Source: Todiramphus chloris collaris
Lineage: Eukaryota; Chordata; Aves; Coraciiformes; Alcedinidae
Length of the DNA: 64,000 nt
Assembly (NCBI GenBank): GCA_025345505.1
Contig: JANVCC010000018.1
Location: forward strand, 40,911,263 to 40,975,262
Reading direction: 5' to 3'
Part shown: in pieces, positions 49,831 to 62,136 of the stretch
How positions within the stretch are numbered: the stretch's first letter is position 1
How the letters are laid out: each line of letters begins with the position of its first letter
Position numbers and translations under genes: made by a program
Notes under the pieces: model-generated
Seen by the model: only the letters and a program-made list of their open reading frames with translations
The model's database searches: none
Told to the model about the DNA's origin: nothing

Positions 49831-51329
49831 AACTTCCCTGTGGGAAAATAAGGTCCATTTCATCAGCAGTACCTTTCTACTATGGAAACAAAACTAATCT
49901 TTGAGGAAATAGGCATGTTACATACTCCTTATTCTGCCCCTCAACTCAAATTCATTCTTCATATTTAGAAACTGGCAAAAGGTATCTCCCTCCTCCAAAT
50001 GTGATGGCCCAAATGTGAACAGAAGAAATCATCTCAAATTGTACTGTATCTCATTTCTAGCTTTGCCAATTTCCATCCACTCTGAAGAAGTTCCTTCTCC
50101 CCCCTAAGTTCCTTCCTGAGTTTTCCAGAAGACAAGGGAGAACAATAAATTCATTCTGGATCTAGAAGGTGCGCAGCACAAGCTTTGAACTTAGTAATTT
50201 TAAGTAATACAGAATGCAGCTTACATATGGTGACAACACTTCAGTGTAGTCTTTTCAAGATGCTGTGACAATACCAGATAGACAGGACTCTTACTGCAAG
50301 AAGGAAGGAATGCTGTATCAACATACCACAGGTTTATCATTTCTACACTTAGGGGCATTTATCAGAAGACAGTAGTCAAAAAAATCACTAGGCAAACCCA
50401 AGAAAGGGTTGCATTCCAGTAAAGGTATTAGCAAACTGTTTATCACAGAAAGTACCCTATATACTTCACCCTCTTTTTTTTCATCTTTCATAATAAATAG
50501 CTTATAAACATCCATTGTATTTATATTTTTTTAAAAGCCCAAACCAACACATAGTTTAATAACTTCTCCAATTTTGTGGGTTGCCTTTGAAATATCTGTT
50601 CAAGCAGCATCTTTGACTGTTGGCTGACCAGTTTTAATAAGGAAAATATGTGAATGCTTGTTCATATTATTAAAACAGATCTTGGAATACTTTCCTTCAG
50701 TATTAGTGTGTTCTACTTAGAATCAAACAATTTAACAATTTGATTAATTCTGCAGGCAGCAAAACAAAACTAAACATGATTTGAAACAACTGAATTTCTA
50801 AGGAAAAAAGAAGTGTAAGCATACCATAAACTCATTTAGTGTGATTTAATGAAACTTCTCTCTTTTTTTGCAATATATCCACAAACTAATCTGTTTAATA
50901 ACATGCACTTGAAGTTGTCCCTTGACCTACTAAAATTAATGTGAGTTTTACTACTCACTTTAATGGGAACATGAAGACACCTAATTTATTGTCTTCAGGA
51001 AGTTAGTCCTTCATGAAGACAAAGTGAAAAAAGTGAGAAAGAATATGAAGAATTGATGTAAATGAACTCTGCCCAGGGTCCCACAAAGAACATATTGGTC
51101 TTATTGCCTTGGTTTTGGACAATCATATTTTTTTCTTTTTATTCCCATTTTTTTATCCAGTTTCTTTTCTATGAATATCTTTTTGTCATCATTATCATTC
51201 AGTTGTGATGCAGTTCTCCTTTCCTACACTCTGGATAAGCAACACTTAGAAGTTTCAGTATTTATGACCCTAAACTTTTAATCAGGTAGTAATTCTAATA
51301 ATAAATATATTTCACAGTTTGATTCTTTC
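49831..51329. other. Non-coding, no gene seen
   Basis: Short frames only (at most 65 codons) and no recognised repeats between the CR1 and the solo LTR. Confidence 0.6.
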
Positions 51330-51984
51330 CACCCTGTCTTGCTTTGAAAGACAGGTGTCTGGCAAGGAAGGCAGGACTCCCCCTTAGAAGGGAAAAATGC
51401 AACCCCCTCCCCTCCGAATGCTTATCCTTTTGAAATTAAGGGGCTTTCAGGCAAAGATGAGGAATAGGAATAACCCTTCTTTACTAAATATATATATAAA
51501 CAAGGCAAACAAACAACAATAACTACGGTAGTAGCAACAAACAGAGCCAGGAACCCAGTCCCCACTTCTCAGGCAGCTCTTGGGGAGCAGGGAGGGCGCA
51601 ATGGTCTCCCCGCTGCTCTGGAGCCAGCTCAGGCCTCACGTGGCAATGGCCGACAAAAAGCCCGTGTCACAAACCCCCTTGGGCAGCCGATCCCAGTGTC
51701 CAGCAGGATCCTCGGGAGTCAGCAGGGGTAGAAGGAGAACAGGAGATGCAGTTGAGATGAGTTCTCTTCACCACGAGGGCAGCCTCTGCTCCCCTCGAAT
51801 GCAGAGAGCAAAACAAGAGCCCTAGGGGCTCCACCCAACCCCCTTTATTCAGCTGGCTGGACCCCTCCCCCTGTGGCCAGGTCTCTCTCAAGTACAGCAA
51901 TTTATCTCCTTGACGAACAAGTATGGAAAAATTCTTTAAGAGAAGAAGGAAAACAGAATAACTCCCCAAAACCCCAACACACCC
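51330..51984. repeat. Target-site duplication CACCC flanking the solo LTR
   Basis: CACCC lies at 51330-51334 immediately before TGTCTTGC, and again at 51980-51984 immediately after CCCCAACA. A 5-bp duplication next to TG...CA ends is the expected mark of retroviral integration. Confidence 0.85.
51335..51979. mobile_element. Solo LTR of an avian endogenous retrovirus (645 bp)
   Basis: The ends are TGTCTTGCTTTG and CCCCAACA, that is TG...CA with short inverted TGT/ACA termini, bounded by identical 5-bp repeats. The stretch is distinctly GC-richer than its surroundings. It contains GAAAGACAGGTGTCTGG, AAGGAAGGCAGGACTC and ATTAAGGGGCTTTCAGGCAAAGAT, which I remember from an abundant songbird LTR family (probably ERVL-related; name not certain). 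Both a TATATAAA on the plus strand (about 51490) and an AATAAAGG on the minus strand (about 51845) exist, so orientation is left open. No internal region remains, consistent with loss by LTR-LTR recombination. About ten CpGs are retained and the duplication is intact, suggesting a fairly young age. Confidence 0.85.
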
Positions 51985-54900
51985 AAAGACAACAAAATCA
52001 CATCAAATATTAGTTAATATTCATTAGGATCAAAAAGTGACTTATGCTAAATTAGGTTATTTTCAACTAGATCTCACTATGGTCAGCTAGAATAGGATGA
52101 ATCATGAGATTAAAATAGTGGAACTGCATTTGTGGATGCAGACATCCACAAGCATGCAAATTATCTAGTGTTTCATTCAGTGGAGATGTAATCAATGCAA
52201 TTAATAGATATTAGAGCACAATTAATCTCATCTGAGCATGAACAACTAAGGTGGGATTTGTTTTCTTAAATATTGCTGTCTTGTGCCATTTCAAATGTTA
52301 GAGAACATCCAGGATATGTGCATAAAGCTGACTGGTAAGTCACTGTGTTAGAAATTGCCTTTGCCTTTCAGTTGGAGGCAGGGCTGGATGAAGCTGTAGG
52401 TCAAGATATCTCAGAGTATCTGAAACAATTCTTGTATTTAACTGACTAACTCCCAGACTTTATTATGTTTATGACTGAATTTTACATTGACTAGATCTTC
52501 TGATACCTAGCATAGGTGACAAACACCTTCTGACACCTGCATGGAGAAAAATTATTTGATACAGTCCTAACTATTCAGTCATTCTCTAAATTACTGACTA
52601 GTAAACCAGTTTGGTAATTTGGGACACAAACTAAATATGTTGATTTTCTTAATGCTTCAATTCAGAAAAAAAAATAAATCAAACAATTCTCAGGCAGCTC
52701 TGTAACCACTCTGCTGATTCAGGGACTGGGACTCAAACTTCCCATGGATTTTAGTATCTTAAATTTACAAATTTTTGGAAGAGTTAGGCAGCCTAATGTC
52801 TTTGACTTTGTGAGTCCATGTCTTTAATTAATCAAATAAATGCTTTATAGAACAAATTTTCTAAGCATGTGCTGTGAGAGTGGAGGCCTGAATCCAGAGT
52901 TGCAAATTCTTTCCATACAGCCCTGTGAGAGAGTCAGTTTACTCTGAATACAGGCTTCCACAGCATGCAGGAAAGTTCTATGAAATTAACACGTTGGTTG
53001 AGCAGATAACTGCAGCAGATTTTAACTCACATCTCTCAACTTCTGAAAAGTGCTATAACTACTAAGATATGAGCTTTACATTAATGACAGATCCTGTTAC
53101 GAGTTTTAGGTATATAACTCTATAATGTAGTTATCTGTTATTTTATCTAAACTGTGACCCAATTGTTCTGTTTTTCTTATGTGAACACTCTATCTTCTGA
53201 ATTTTTTCTTTCAGTTATGCTTGTATATTTTATGTATTCTTGCATTATTTTCTCCCAACATATTTGTTTTATTTTGTTTACAGTTCTTCTGGTATAATTC
53301 CAGAGTAATTTTCTGGTTTCAGTGGAACTTCTCCAGATGTATATTGATGATTAAGCTGAAGGAAGATTTTTGTCCATATGTTTCTTCTTCTTTTGTATTT
53401 TTTAATATTTTGAACTTTCCACTATCTTACATTAGTCCTTCAGCAAGAGCTTCTTAAGCCCCAGGACAGCTCTCAAAAGCAGTCTAATGTGGTTTAGGCA
53501 AAAAGAATGCTTGACCTATTCCATAATGGGAGCATGCTATTTGCAGATAAGGAAGCACAAGTTATAAATTTCCTGCCAGCAGCTCATGATGCATTTCAGA
53601 GTTATATATTCATATTCTAGCCAAAAAGTGCTTCCTTTATACAGTGGAGAAGGAAAACAAATAATTAAACAAGCATTTTGCTTCTTATTAATGGGACATT
53701 TGAATAGGCTGCCACAGAACACTACGAAAGGTTAATATGACATTTTCTGTTGATTCTCCCTCTGTAGAAATATACTATGCATATTAATTGGTTCAGACAG
53801 TTTTAAAATGGGTCATTAATAAGAAAATATATAGGTGGAAATCAGACTTCTTTTGAAAGTAGGAATGAGTATGGTGGGTGATGTTCCTTGGGGAGAAGCT
53901 GCTAGAAGATATATGGCATTGTTAAGATGTCAAGGCTTCAGACTATATATGTAATAAAATATAAACAAATGGCTTGTATGTCTCTTTTAAAAACCTGCAT
54001 TTCTCACTCCTTGCATCTATTTATCCAATTAGGTCACTTCAAAAGTAAACACTTTTCCAAGGAAAGTAGTATGCAAAATTTCATTTAGTGCTTCTTTGAT
54101 TCTTGTAAAAATTTAGGTAACATTTATATTTCTTTATGCTATTATAGAAAAGCTTTATTTTTAAGCAAGACATTTAGGCATATTCCAAGAAGTGCTATCA
54201 ATTCCAATTCTGTCCATGTATATCTTGAAGGCCCTTGAGGAAGTTATACAGACATGGTCACGCAAGAAGAGCAGTTGGCTATCATCACCTATGAAAAAAA
54301 GACATCAAGCTATTCAGATTGGATCTGTAGAAAGAAATGCAAAGATCTAGGCTGTAGCAATGCTAGTTAGGAAGCAGTGCAATTTAACCACAATGCTCTA
54401 TAATTCTTCCAAGGACAAAGTTAGGTTTAGATGCAAGTAACACTGTATTATTTGATCCTTTTCCCTCAAGTAAATGGAAGTGGAGAATGTGAAGTGGAAA
54501 GAGAACAAATATTGTATGTTGCAACTGAGACCACTGAGATATTTTTCCTTGACCTACTGCAGCAACCCAAATTATTCTTTAGTTGTCTGTTTTGCAAAAA
54601 AGGTAAACTGAAAAGAACAGTGAATTTTTTTAATCATCTTTACTAGTCAGGATAAAAGACAGGCATTAGCAGAAGACACTCAAAGGAGGGGGTTGTTTTG
54701 TTTTTCATATAGGAGTATATTGCAAAGTGGAAATTGTCTTAAAATAAGAGATAACTATAAGAGATAAAATAGATAAAGAGTTAAAAATCATATATAAAGT
54801 AAGAGATAAATATAATATTAAAATAAGACAAATGATAATTTATTTCATCATTGCATTCCAGGAGTGGCCAAGTACAGATAAAGAAATAATGATTTCCTAA

Positions 54901-55440
54901 GCTGTGTTGGCCTTTCAGAACTTGATTCAGATTCATAAGTTGCATAATTTTGAGTTCAGTTCCCATTTGTGTTGAACAATAAGTATTGATTCCTCAAGAG
55001 AGTGATAAAAAAATTTAAGATGAATTGAAAACAGATTGCTCAAGTCTCATCACGTTTGAATCAGAGGACTAGGCCAAGTATTTAATCTTTCCATTTTTCC
55101 CCTTCTTTTGTTAGAATAATTATTTCTATACTTCATTTTTAAAAATAATTTCTTTTCCTTATTTTAAGAAGAAAAAAATTTTTTTTTTTCTTTTTAAGAC
55201 ATAATTGAATCTATACATATATCTATATCCAAAAACCATTAAACAGCAGTTGTCCTGCTGGAAAATATTACTAACATATTGATAAAAAAGGAGAGTCTGG
55301 TACCTGTGGATGGTGATATACTAAAGGATCCTATGAACTCTTCCAACTTCAGATATGACTAAGGATTTGAGACAGTACAACTTATCATAGCCTGAGATGA
55401 TATCTCTGCTTTTATAAGTAAGTCTTTAACTTCAATGTTT
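51985..55440. other. Non-coding, no gene seen
   Basis: AT-rich DNA with only short frames (at most 78 codons). GATAAA/AGAGATAA-rich low-complexity sequence lies near 54745-54830. No recognised element. Confidence 0.6.
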
Positions 55441-55460
55441 ACAGTGTCCCAGAAAACATT

Positions 55461-55529
55461 AAAAAAACAAAACAAAACAAAACACACAACAAAAAAGAAA
55501 GAGAAAAGAAATGAAGGGAAAGGGAAAGG
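55461..55529 (+). repeat. AAAAC-type, then (GGGAAA)-type purine simple repeat
   Basis: AAAAC units pass into A/G sequence and then GGGAAA units up to the edge of the assembly gap. Confidence 0.8.
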
Positions 55530-55629
55530 NNNNNNNNNNNNNNNNNNNNNNNNNNNNNNNNNNNNNNNNNNNNNNNNNNNNNNNNNNNNNNNNNNNNNNN
55601 NNNNNNNNNNNNNNNNNNNNNNNNNNNNN
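55530..55629. other. Assembly gap (100 N) inside purine-only tandem repeat
   Basis: Exactly 100 N, probably a fixed-size placeholder. The left edge is GGGAAA-type and the right edge is GAGGA-type repeat, so the true array is likely longer and the motif switch lies in the missing part. Frames crossing it are artefacts. Confidence 0.97.
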
Positions 55630-55742
55630 GAGGAGAGGAGAGGAGAGGAGAGGAGAGGAGAGGAGAGGAGAGGAGAGGAGAGGAGAGGAGAGGAGAGGAG
55701 AGGAGAGGAGAGGAGAGGAGAGGAGAGGAGAGGAGAGGAGAG
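55630..55742 (+). repeat. (GAGGA)n pentanucleotide microsatellite, about 22 copies
   Basis: A near-perfect 5-bp unit repeated over about 113 bases, all purine on this strand. Copy-to-copy identity implies recent expansion. Being purine-only with mirror symmetry, it can form triplex DNA, which may explain why the assembly broke here. Confidence 0.95.
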
Positions 55743-56155
55743 ATTAGGCAGAGAAAAATATATAATTAGTTCCATCAAATAAGCAGTTTGTAGCTGAAAA
55801 GCATAAGGATTTTTTTTTTTTTTTTCTGCCTGGAAGTTCTATGTAAGGTAGTTCTGATGGATGCAAAGAACACATGTTTATTAGGAAGACATATGCATAA
55901 TTACAAATTTAGTAGATGAGGAATTGCTTTTCAGGAAGTTTGCACCATCTTCAGACATTATAGGGAACTTAATCCGAAATCCACTAAGTCAGCCAGGGTA
56001 GATCCTCACCTTTTAAGACTGCGGAAACTGGAAGTAGATCTAGAAGTCTAAATGCCACCTGGTATTTTGTGCTGAAAAAAGCATGGCTTGCTTGCATTGC
56101 AAGCTCTGTCTGAACTGAAAATTTCTCAGCACTAGATTTTATGTTCTGCCAAAAC

Positions 56156-56177
56156 AGGCCACAGGTATCTGTGGCCT
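56156..56177. repeat. Perfect hairpin, 9-bp stem, 4-base loop
   Basis: AGGCCACAG pairs with CTGTGGCCT around GTAT. It is GC-rich, unusual for this AT-rich region. It is too short for a microRNA precursor. Confidence 0.75.
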
Positions 56178-56264
56178 CCTATGAGCATTCAGAACACTAG
56201 AATGCCCCCAGCAAGTACCAGAGTGAAGGTCAGACACTCTCTGCAGACTGTACTGCACAAAATT

Positions 56265-56287
56265 CTGAATGTCTCTCTGACATTCAG
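56265..56287. repeat. Perfect hairpin, 9-bp stem, 5-base loop
   Basis: CTGAATGTC pairs with GACATTCAG around TCTCT. It lies about 90 bases downstream of the previous hairpin. No role is known. Confidence 0.75.
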
Positions 56288-57818
56288 GGATTTAGCTTCA
56301 GCCTTGAATGTCACGGAACAAACGACATGCAACACTCGGGCTGGAGCATACCTCCTGCATCAATTCATCTTAAAATGCTTCTGGGAATTAGACAGAGTTT
56401 GACATAATTTGTACAGTATCACATATGACTCCCACAGAACACCATTATGAAAGAAATGCTATCACAAAGCATTGCCTTAATAAAACATTAGATTGATTTT
56501 AATCATCCACTTCCCTTAGTTAAAAATAAATATATCAAGCCTTCTGCATTAGTGCGTAAATCATGATGGCTTCTAAATGGTTAAGCGTAGCTCAGCACAC
56601 TCCAAAGCTAAGCACAAGGATGTGGAATCCAAATAGGTGTAGTTACATGGGGAGTGCATGTTATTCATTGTCTTTGAATGTCTCTGTGGCTGTGCCTGTG
56701 CTAATGGAGAAAATGCACCACAAACTATTCCTTGGTCCTGCTGCCAGCTTCCTTGGCACAGCTTATTTCTGTACAGATAAATACTCTTTTGTCCCAAACT
56801 GTAGAAACCGCATCCAGATTGCTTATGAGGAGGAGTCCCTGGCCCATGATAAGCATCCAACTGTGCCTGGGCATAGTGTCTGAGAGTGCTGGTTGATGAG
56901 GCCAAAATTATTTCAGGGGTCATGCTAAGAATTTAACAGTATGAATGACCACATATCAGTGTGGAGGTCTGTGTGTTTGCCCTTATTAATTTGCTAAAAT
57001 GTATGTATTTCACGGTTTTTGGTATCTGCCAGTGGTGTTATATGTGTTTGTGTGAGGAATAATGGAAACAGAAAACATGATGGTACTGATATCATGAAAA
57101 AGCAAGAGGAATTGGTTTATGGTGAAACAGGAGCTGTGCAAAACTTGTAACACTAGTAAAGGGCAAGTTTTCTTCTTCATTAACTTTCAAGTTAAATAGC
57201 CAGAAGATTCTTCTCATGTATGTGAAATTACTTGTGATACGTTTGCTAATAATGCTGTCTAGCACCACATCTTTTACCCATAGCAGCCTGACATCACATT
57301 TGTCCTGTATGTGGATGAATACAGAAAACGTGGTAATACATGGAAGCAATCTATTATGTGTTTATTTTGTTGTTGGAAAAAAAAGTACACAAAAGAGCTA
57401 TATATGAAATATGATTCTTTCTGAAGCCACTTCAATACAATCAGCCTCCAACAAACACTGAGGTCATGAACATTATATATGGTGTTACACAGTGGATGGC
57501 ACTTCACATTGTTAGCACACAGTTGACAGCCAAACCTAACTGTGACATACAATGTAAGTACTCCAGCTCTTTTACAGAACAAAAAGATCCTCTTAGCCTA
57601 TTGTGTCCGAAGCCCATAGATATATGCACCTATGCTGGTCAGAAGGCATAAACAGGGAGAAAACCTTCTTTGATACAACCATCAAAAGCAATTATATGTG
57701 AAAATACATATATGTATGTTATTATTCAATCATTACTATGTTGCTTTCTGGTAAGGTAAGTAAATGATTTATATGGTAAGGTTCACTCTATCATATGCAT
57801 CATGTCCAAAGAAAAGCA

Positions 57819-58238
57819 GAGAGCACAAGTCTTATGAGGAGCCACTGAGGCAGCTGGGGTTATTTAGGTGTGAGAAAAGGAGACTTGGGAAACCTTATCA
57901 CTCTCTACAACTCCCTGAAAGGAGGCTGCAGCAAATCTCTTCTCCCAAGTTACAAGTGACAGGACAAGAGGAAATGGCTTCAGGTTGCACCAGGGGAAGT
58001 TTCGATTGGATATTAGGAAAAATTTATTTGCAGAAAGGGATATCAAGCTTGGGAACAAGCTGCCCAGGGAAGTGGTGGAGTCACCATACCTGGACTTATT
58101 TAAAACACATGTAGAAGTGGCGCTTAGGGTCATGTTTTAGTGGTGGACTTGGCTGTGTTAGGTTAACCATAGGACTTTATGATCTGAAGAGTCTTTTTCA
58201 ACCTAAACAATTATTTGATTCTATGATTCTATTCTATG
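57819..58238 (+). mobile_element. CR1 LINE 3'-end fragment
   Basis: The sequence from GAGCACAAGTCTTATGAGGA to the terminal TTCTATGATTCTATTCTATG matches the last roughly 400 bases of avian CR1, close to the same region of the copy at 49.4-49.83 kb. The coding part would specify the C-terminal ..[21 protein letters not shown].. of ORF2 in one frame. It is severely 5'-truncated, as is usual for CR1, and non-functional. The octamer repeats at the 3' end fix the orientation. Confidence 0.93.
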
Positions 58239-61200
58239 AGTCTTTATATATTACTTATGGGAGAAAAGGAAACAAGTCCAGATGTTGAGATATTTAGTAT
58301 TCAGAGGGAATGCATAATTTTGCAAAGCATACAGTACTCGAGTCTTGTTAATGTTTATACCAATAGCATTAAATGTCAAAATTAAATATATGCTAGGATA
58401 GTATAGAACTACTATGCACTTATTCCTTTGATTCATTTTAACTCTTTACTGCTGTAAAAAGAAGAGTAAAGCCTACTCAGAAATGTTCAACAACTTAAAC
58501 AAGGAAACCTGCAAGATTCTTGCAAGTGAAACTCTGGTAAAAATATTACTAATTCCCACTTGACTTTGAAAGCATACCTCATTTTGATTAGTTTGGAGTT
58601 TTTTCAATGTAACGAAACCAGGAAAAATACACACCGCTGCAAATAATAAATGTTGAAAGGTATAGCACAATAAACCTGCTGATGTTCAGACTTAACAAAA
58701 TTTTTTCTTTTATATTAAAACTCAGTTACACGCTACTTACTTATACACACATATTTTTATATAAGTTCAACTGATTTACAGTTTCAGTCTTGATAATGTG
58801 ATCATAGTGTGTGATAGTCAGATTCCTCAAGACACAAATATCCTTTACAAATATTCCAGATTTCTCTCCAAAATAGACTGGGTCTCCATAACTAAGAACA
58901 TTTCAGCCTGTATATTAATAGTTGACTGGATCTAGTCAGATTTTGATACACTGGAAATCTGTAGCCTGTTCTCAGAATGGTACAGACAATTATCACGCCC
59001 CTCTTGTTTCTGTAAGGTTTTACTCTAGAAAACATCTGTTTTGCTCTTGGCTCAACAAAGGTAAGAAAATCTACAACATCTTTGCCTCCATTGTTATTTC
59101 ATCTTAAAGAAAAACAGAATTCTGGTGTGATGCCTGTAGCTGCCTGAAGGTTTTACTGCATCTAGAAATGACAACTGCTTATACGCCAATGCTTTGTCTT
59201 ACTCAATGAACATATCAGGGCAGACCAAACTACCTTAACAAATAACACATTGCAAAACAGGGTAATATTGTTATTCTTTTGTAATACACCAGTCATAAAT
59301 GAATTTGACATACACAATTATCACACAAAATTGTCTTTAACTCAGAACTAAAAGCTTTACCACTTTGCCGTAAGGTTGAATCAGTGTTAAGCAAGATGTG
59401 AATAACTGTCATCCACTTCCTTATAATGAAAACCATCAACGTGGTTTTTGAAACTCTTACTAAGCCTAGTCACTATCATACTCTATTTCTGCAAATTTCT
59501 GGACTTCTCACCCTAATGCCTGGAGCTAGGCAAATAGAATTTCATGATTGGGATCCTTTGCTTCTCTATCTTTCTTTGGGAGATGAAACTAGTTCCTGTA
59601 ATACAAAACTATCTTAAAAACTATGAAGCTGCTTAATTACACTTATACATCTGCTAAACTGCAGTCTAAGATGTTATTTTACTTAAAATATCCAGTACAA
59701 TAGTTTATCCGTATGGAAATCATTTAACAGTGACTCAGTTATGTAATATGGATTTGAAGCAGCTTTTAGTCCAAAGTACATTCTGGACTTGTTCAGCACT
59801 GTCCATCATAATAAAGGTGTCAGTAATATACCTAAATATACTATCAGATTCCGTAGTTTCTCCTATACAACCAAAGCAAAAATGCCTGAAGACTTTCAGA
59901 GACGAATCTATTTCCCTGATACTCTAAAGGAATTGATCCTTGACAGATCCATTCTATGAATATTAATTATCTTAATAGAGTAGCAGTAACGGAAACCCTG
60001 AAGTTCAGGACTGTATTGCTGTATTGCCCATGTTGCATGCAGCAGTTGATGGTTTGCATCTATCAGTTTACTTCCTGCTGCATATGTTTCTTACATTCCT
60101 TCTTCTTCACTGACTGCTCTCCTTGGAAAAAAACTGACTTCCAATCCAGAAACTAACAACACTGTGGTCTCCTAGCTGTCAGTGTATAACATAATGGTTA
60201 TCTGAGCATCTTTTCAGATGGACCATTCTAATAGGTGTTGATGTTGATCCTGCTTCATTCAACAACTTCTTGTTTCCCTGGAAGCAGCTTACATCTGCTT
60301 GGGCAAATTCTGTCATCACTGCCATTTCATTTACAAATGCCATCTGTCCTGGAACTCCCTCAGGAAACAATCTGACTTATGAGAGACATCCACATCATTT
60401 GCACTTTTCCAGCAATACTTTCTTGAAGTGTTACACGTCATGTAAAAGAGTCATCTCTATGACACAAATTAACAGATACCACTAAGTTTCCAACTCCCCA
60501 ATTCCCTGTCTATAAGTCTGTACATCATCTGTTGCACTGATACTAAGTATCTTTTAAAGACAGACTTAAAACCACTGAGCTTTCGTACAGAATTTCTCCA
60601 TTGGTCTGCCTCTGAAAAGTCTCTTTCTGAACCCTGAGACAGATTCAAGCAGAGGGAGGTAGCTTTCCCTATCTGTGTTTCTATTAACATGGATAAAACC
60701 CAAAGAAATAGGTTATTTGCTGTGCCCAAATAGTAAAAATTGGCTTTCAGTCAGTATGTACAAACATGACTGGCAGGTTTGTTATCTCCTCACCCCCATC
60801 TTTGGTCAAAGAGAAGAGCATGATCAAAGCTGATAGAATTTTATGTTTATTTAACTTCTAGGAAAAATTCCTCTGTCATCTTGAAAAAAGTGTCACCAAC
60901 TCTGACAATGATGTCCATGCATGATATCAGGACTTGGCTTTCTTCCAGACCTATATCTCAAAGATAGAATAAATCAGTATCATATAAGCAAAGCTGAAAT
61001 GTAAATATGTTTTTGGCAATACTATGTTGATCTTTGAAGTTCCTTCCTGTTTTGCAGACATTTCCATAGCTCCCAAGCAGAAACAGGGAAAGGTACATTC
61101 AGACTCACTTAAACACTGTGTCAAACAGCATTAAAATTAATATAGTTTAGCCAGGATTATGTAGCTAATTTTCTTCACTGTGCCTTTGTAGCAGAGAAGC

Positions 61201-61655
61201 AGAAATGACCCAACAATCAAATATAAAACAAAACACAACTAAAATAATGTCTTTATTTCAGCTGTACCAGACTAATCTGTGATAGTACTTGTAAATGAAA
61301 AAAAATCCTTCTCTAATCTCTGTTTTAGACTAGTACTGAGCATCTTCTGGAATGTACAGGGACCACTTTTTCCTTTTCAAATAGTGGCAAATTCAAATGT
61401 CCACAACAGCACAGGCTTAAATGTCAGTCTTATACCTGAAGATGAAAACTAGAACAGTTTGTTGATCTTCTGCTGTGTATAAGGAACATCAGCTTGTCCA
61501 CATTTTTGCTTTTAAACACTCAGGATTTTCTACCTAGAGAGAAGATGGCTGAAGATACTGAGACAAATTTTTACAAAGGAGAATATGCAATTTTTTGAAA
61601 GCTCCGAAGCAAATTAATTCATTTGATTTAGCAGTAAAGAAAGGTCACAGATTAT
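58239..61655. other. Non-coding, no gene seen
   Basis: Short frames only. Two consecutive minus frames (60469-60729 and 60179-60370) read slightly protein-like but match nothing I know and have no splice support; they are probably chance. Confidence 0.55.
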
Positions 61656-62136
61656 AATCACAGAATCACAGAATGGTAGGGGTTAGAAGAGACCTCTGGA
61701 GATCACCTAGTCCACCCCCACTGATCATGCATGTTTAACTAGAGAAGGTTGAACAGGAATGCATCCAGGTGGGTTTTGAAAGTCTCGAGAGAAGGAGTCT
61801 CTACCACCTCTCTGGGCTGCCTGTTCCAGTGCTCTGTCACTCTCACAGTGAAGAGGTTTTTCCTTCTGTTGAAGTGGAACTTCCCGTCTTCCAGTTTGTG
61901 CTCATTGTCCCTAGTCCTATCACTGGGTACCACTGAAAGAAGACTGTCTCCATCCTATTGACACCTGCTCATTAGATATTTTTAATAACTGATAGGATCC
62001 CCTCTCATCCTTCTCTTCTCCAGGCTAAACAACCCCAGATGTCTCATCCTTTCCTTGTAAAAGAGAAACTCTAGTTCTCTAATCATCTTTGTAGGCCTCC
62101 ATTGGACTCTCTTAAGTAGTTCCCTGAATATGTCCA
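61656..62136 (-). mobile_element. CR1 LINE 3'-end fragment, different subfamily
   Basis: The plus strand starts AATCACAGAATCACAGAATGG and continues GGTTAGAAGAGACCTCTGGAGATCACCTAGTCC in character, the reverse complement of a CR1 3' end with GTGATT octamers. The minus-strand frame 61739-61933 reads ..RRKNLFTVRVTEHWNRQPREVVETPSL.., the C-terminal end of CR1 ORF2. The tail differs from the two plus-strand copies (TCTATGATT type), so it belongs to another subfamily. The upstream (right) edge near 62136 is approximate. Confidence 0.93.

Larger units (their letters stand above)
55743..57818. other. Non-coding, no gene seen; two short hairpins
   Basis: The stretch 56563-56923 is open on both strands (106 and 116 codons) but neither product resembles a protein family, and there is no supporting splice or promoter signal. 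Two perfect 9-bp stem hairpins occur near 56.16 and 56.27 kb. Confidence 0.55.

Noticed and set aside
55630-55742. Regular repeat resembling a CRISPR array
   Set aside because: A 5-bp uninterrupted unit without spacers, in a vertebrate-type genome; a microsatellite.
55359-55782. Frames of 115-139 codons crossing the second N gap, with regular EERRG or LLSSP repeats
   Set aside because: They translate the GAGGA microsatellite and the gap, not a repeat protein.
56563-56923. Overlapping frames of 106 (plus) and 116 (minus) codons
   Set aside because: Neither product resembles a known protein and there is no supporting signal; opening on both strands suggests chance.
60179-60729. Two minus-strand frames with protein-like composition
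   Set aside because: They are in separate frames with no splice signals linking them and no recognised family.
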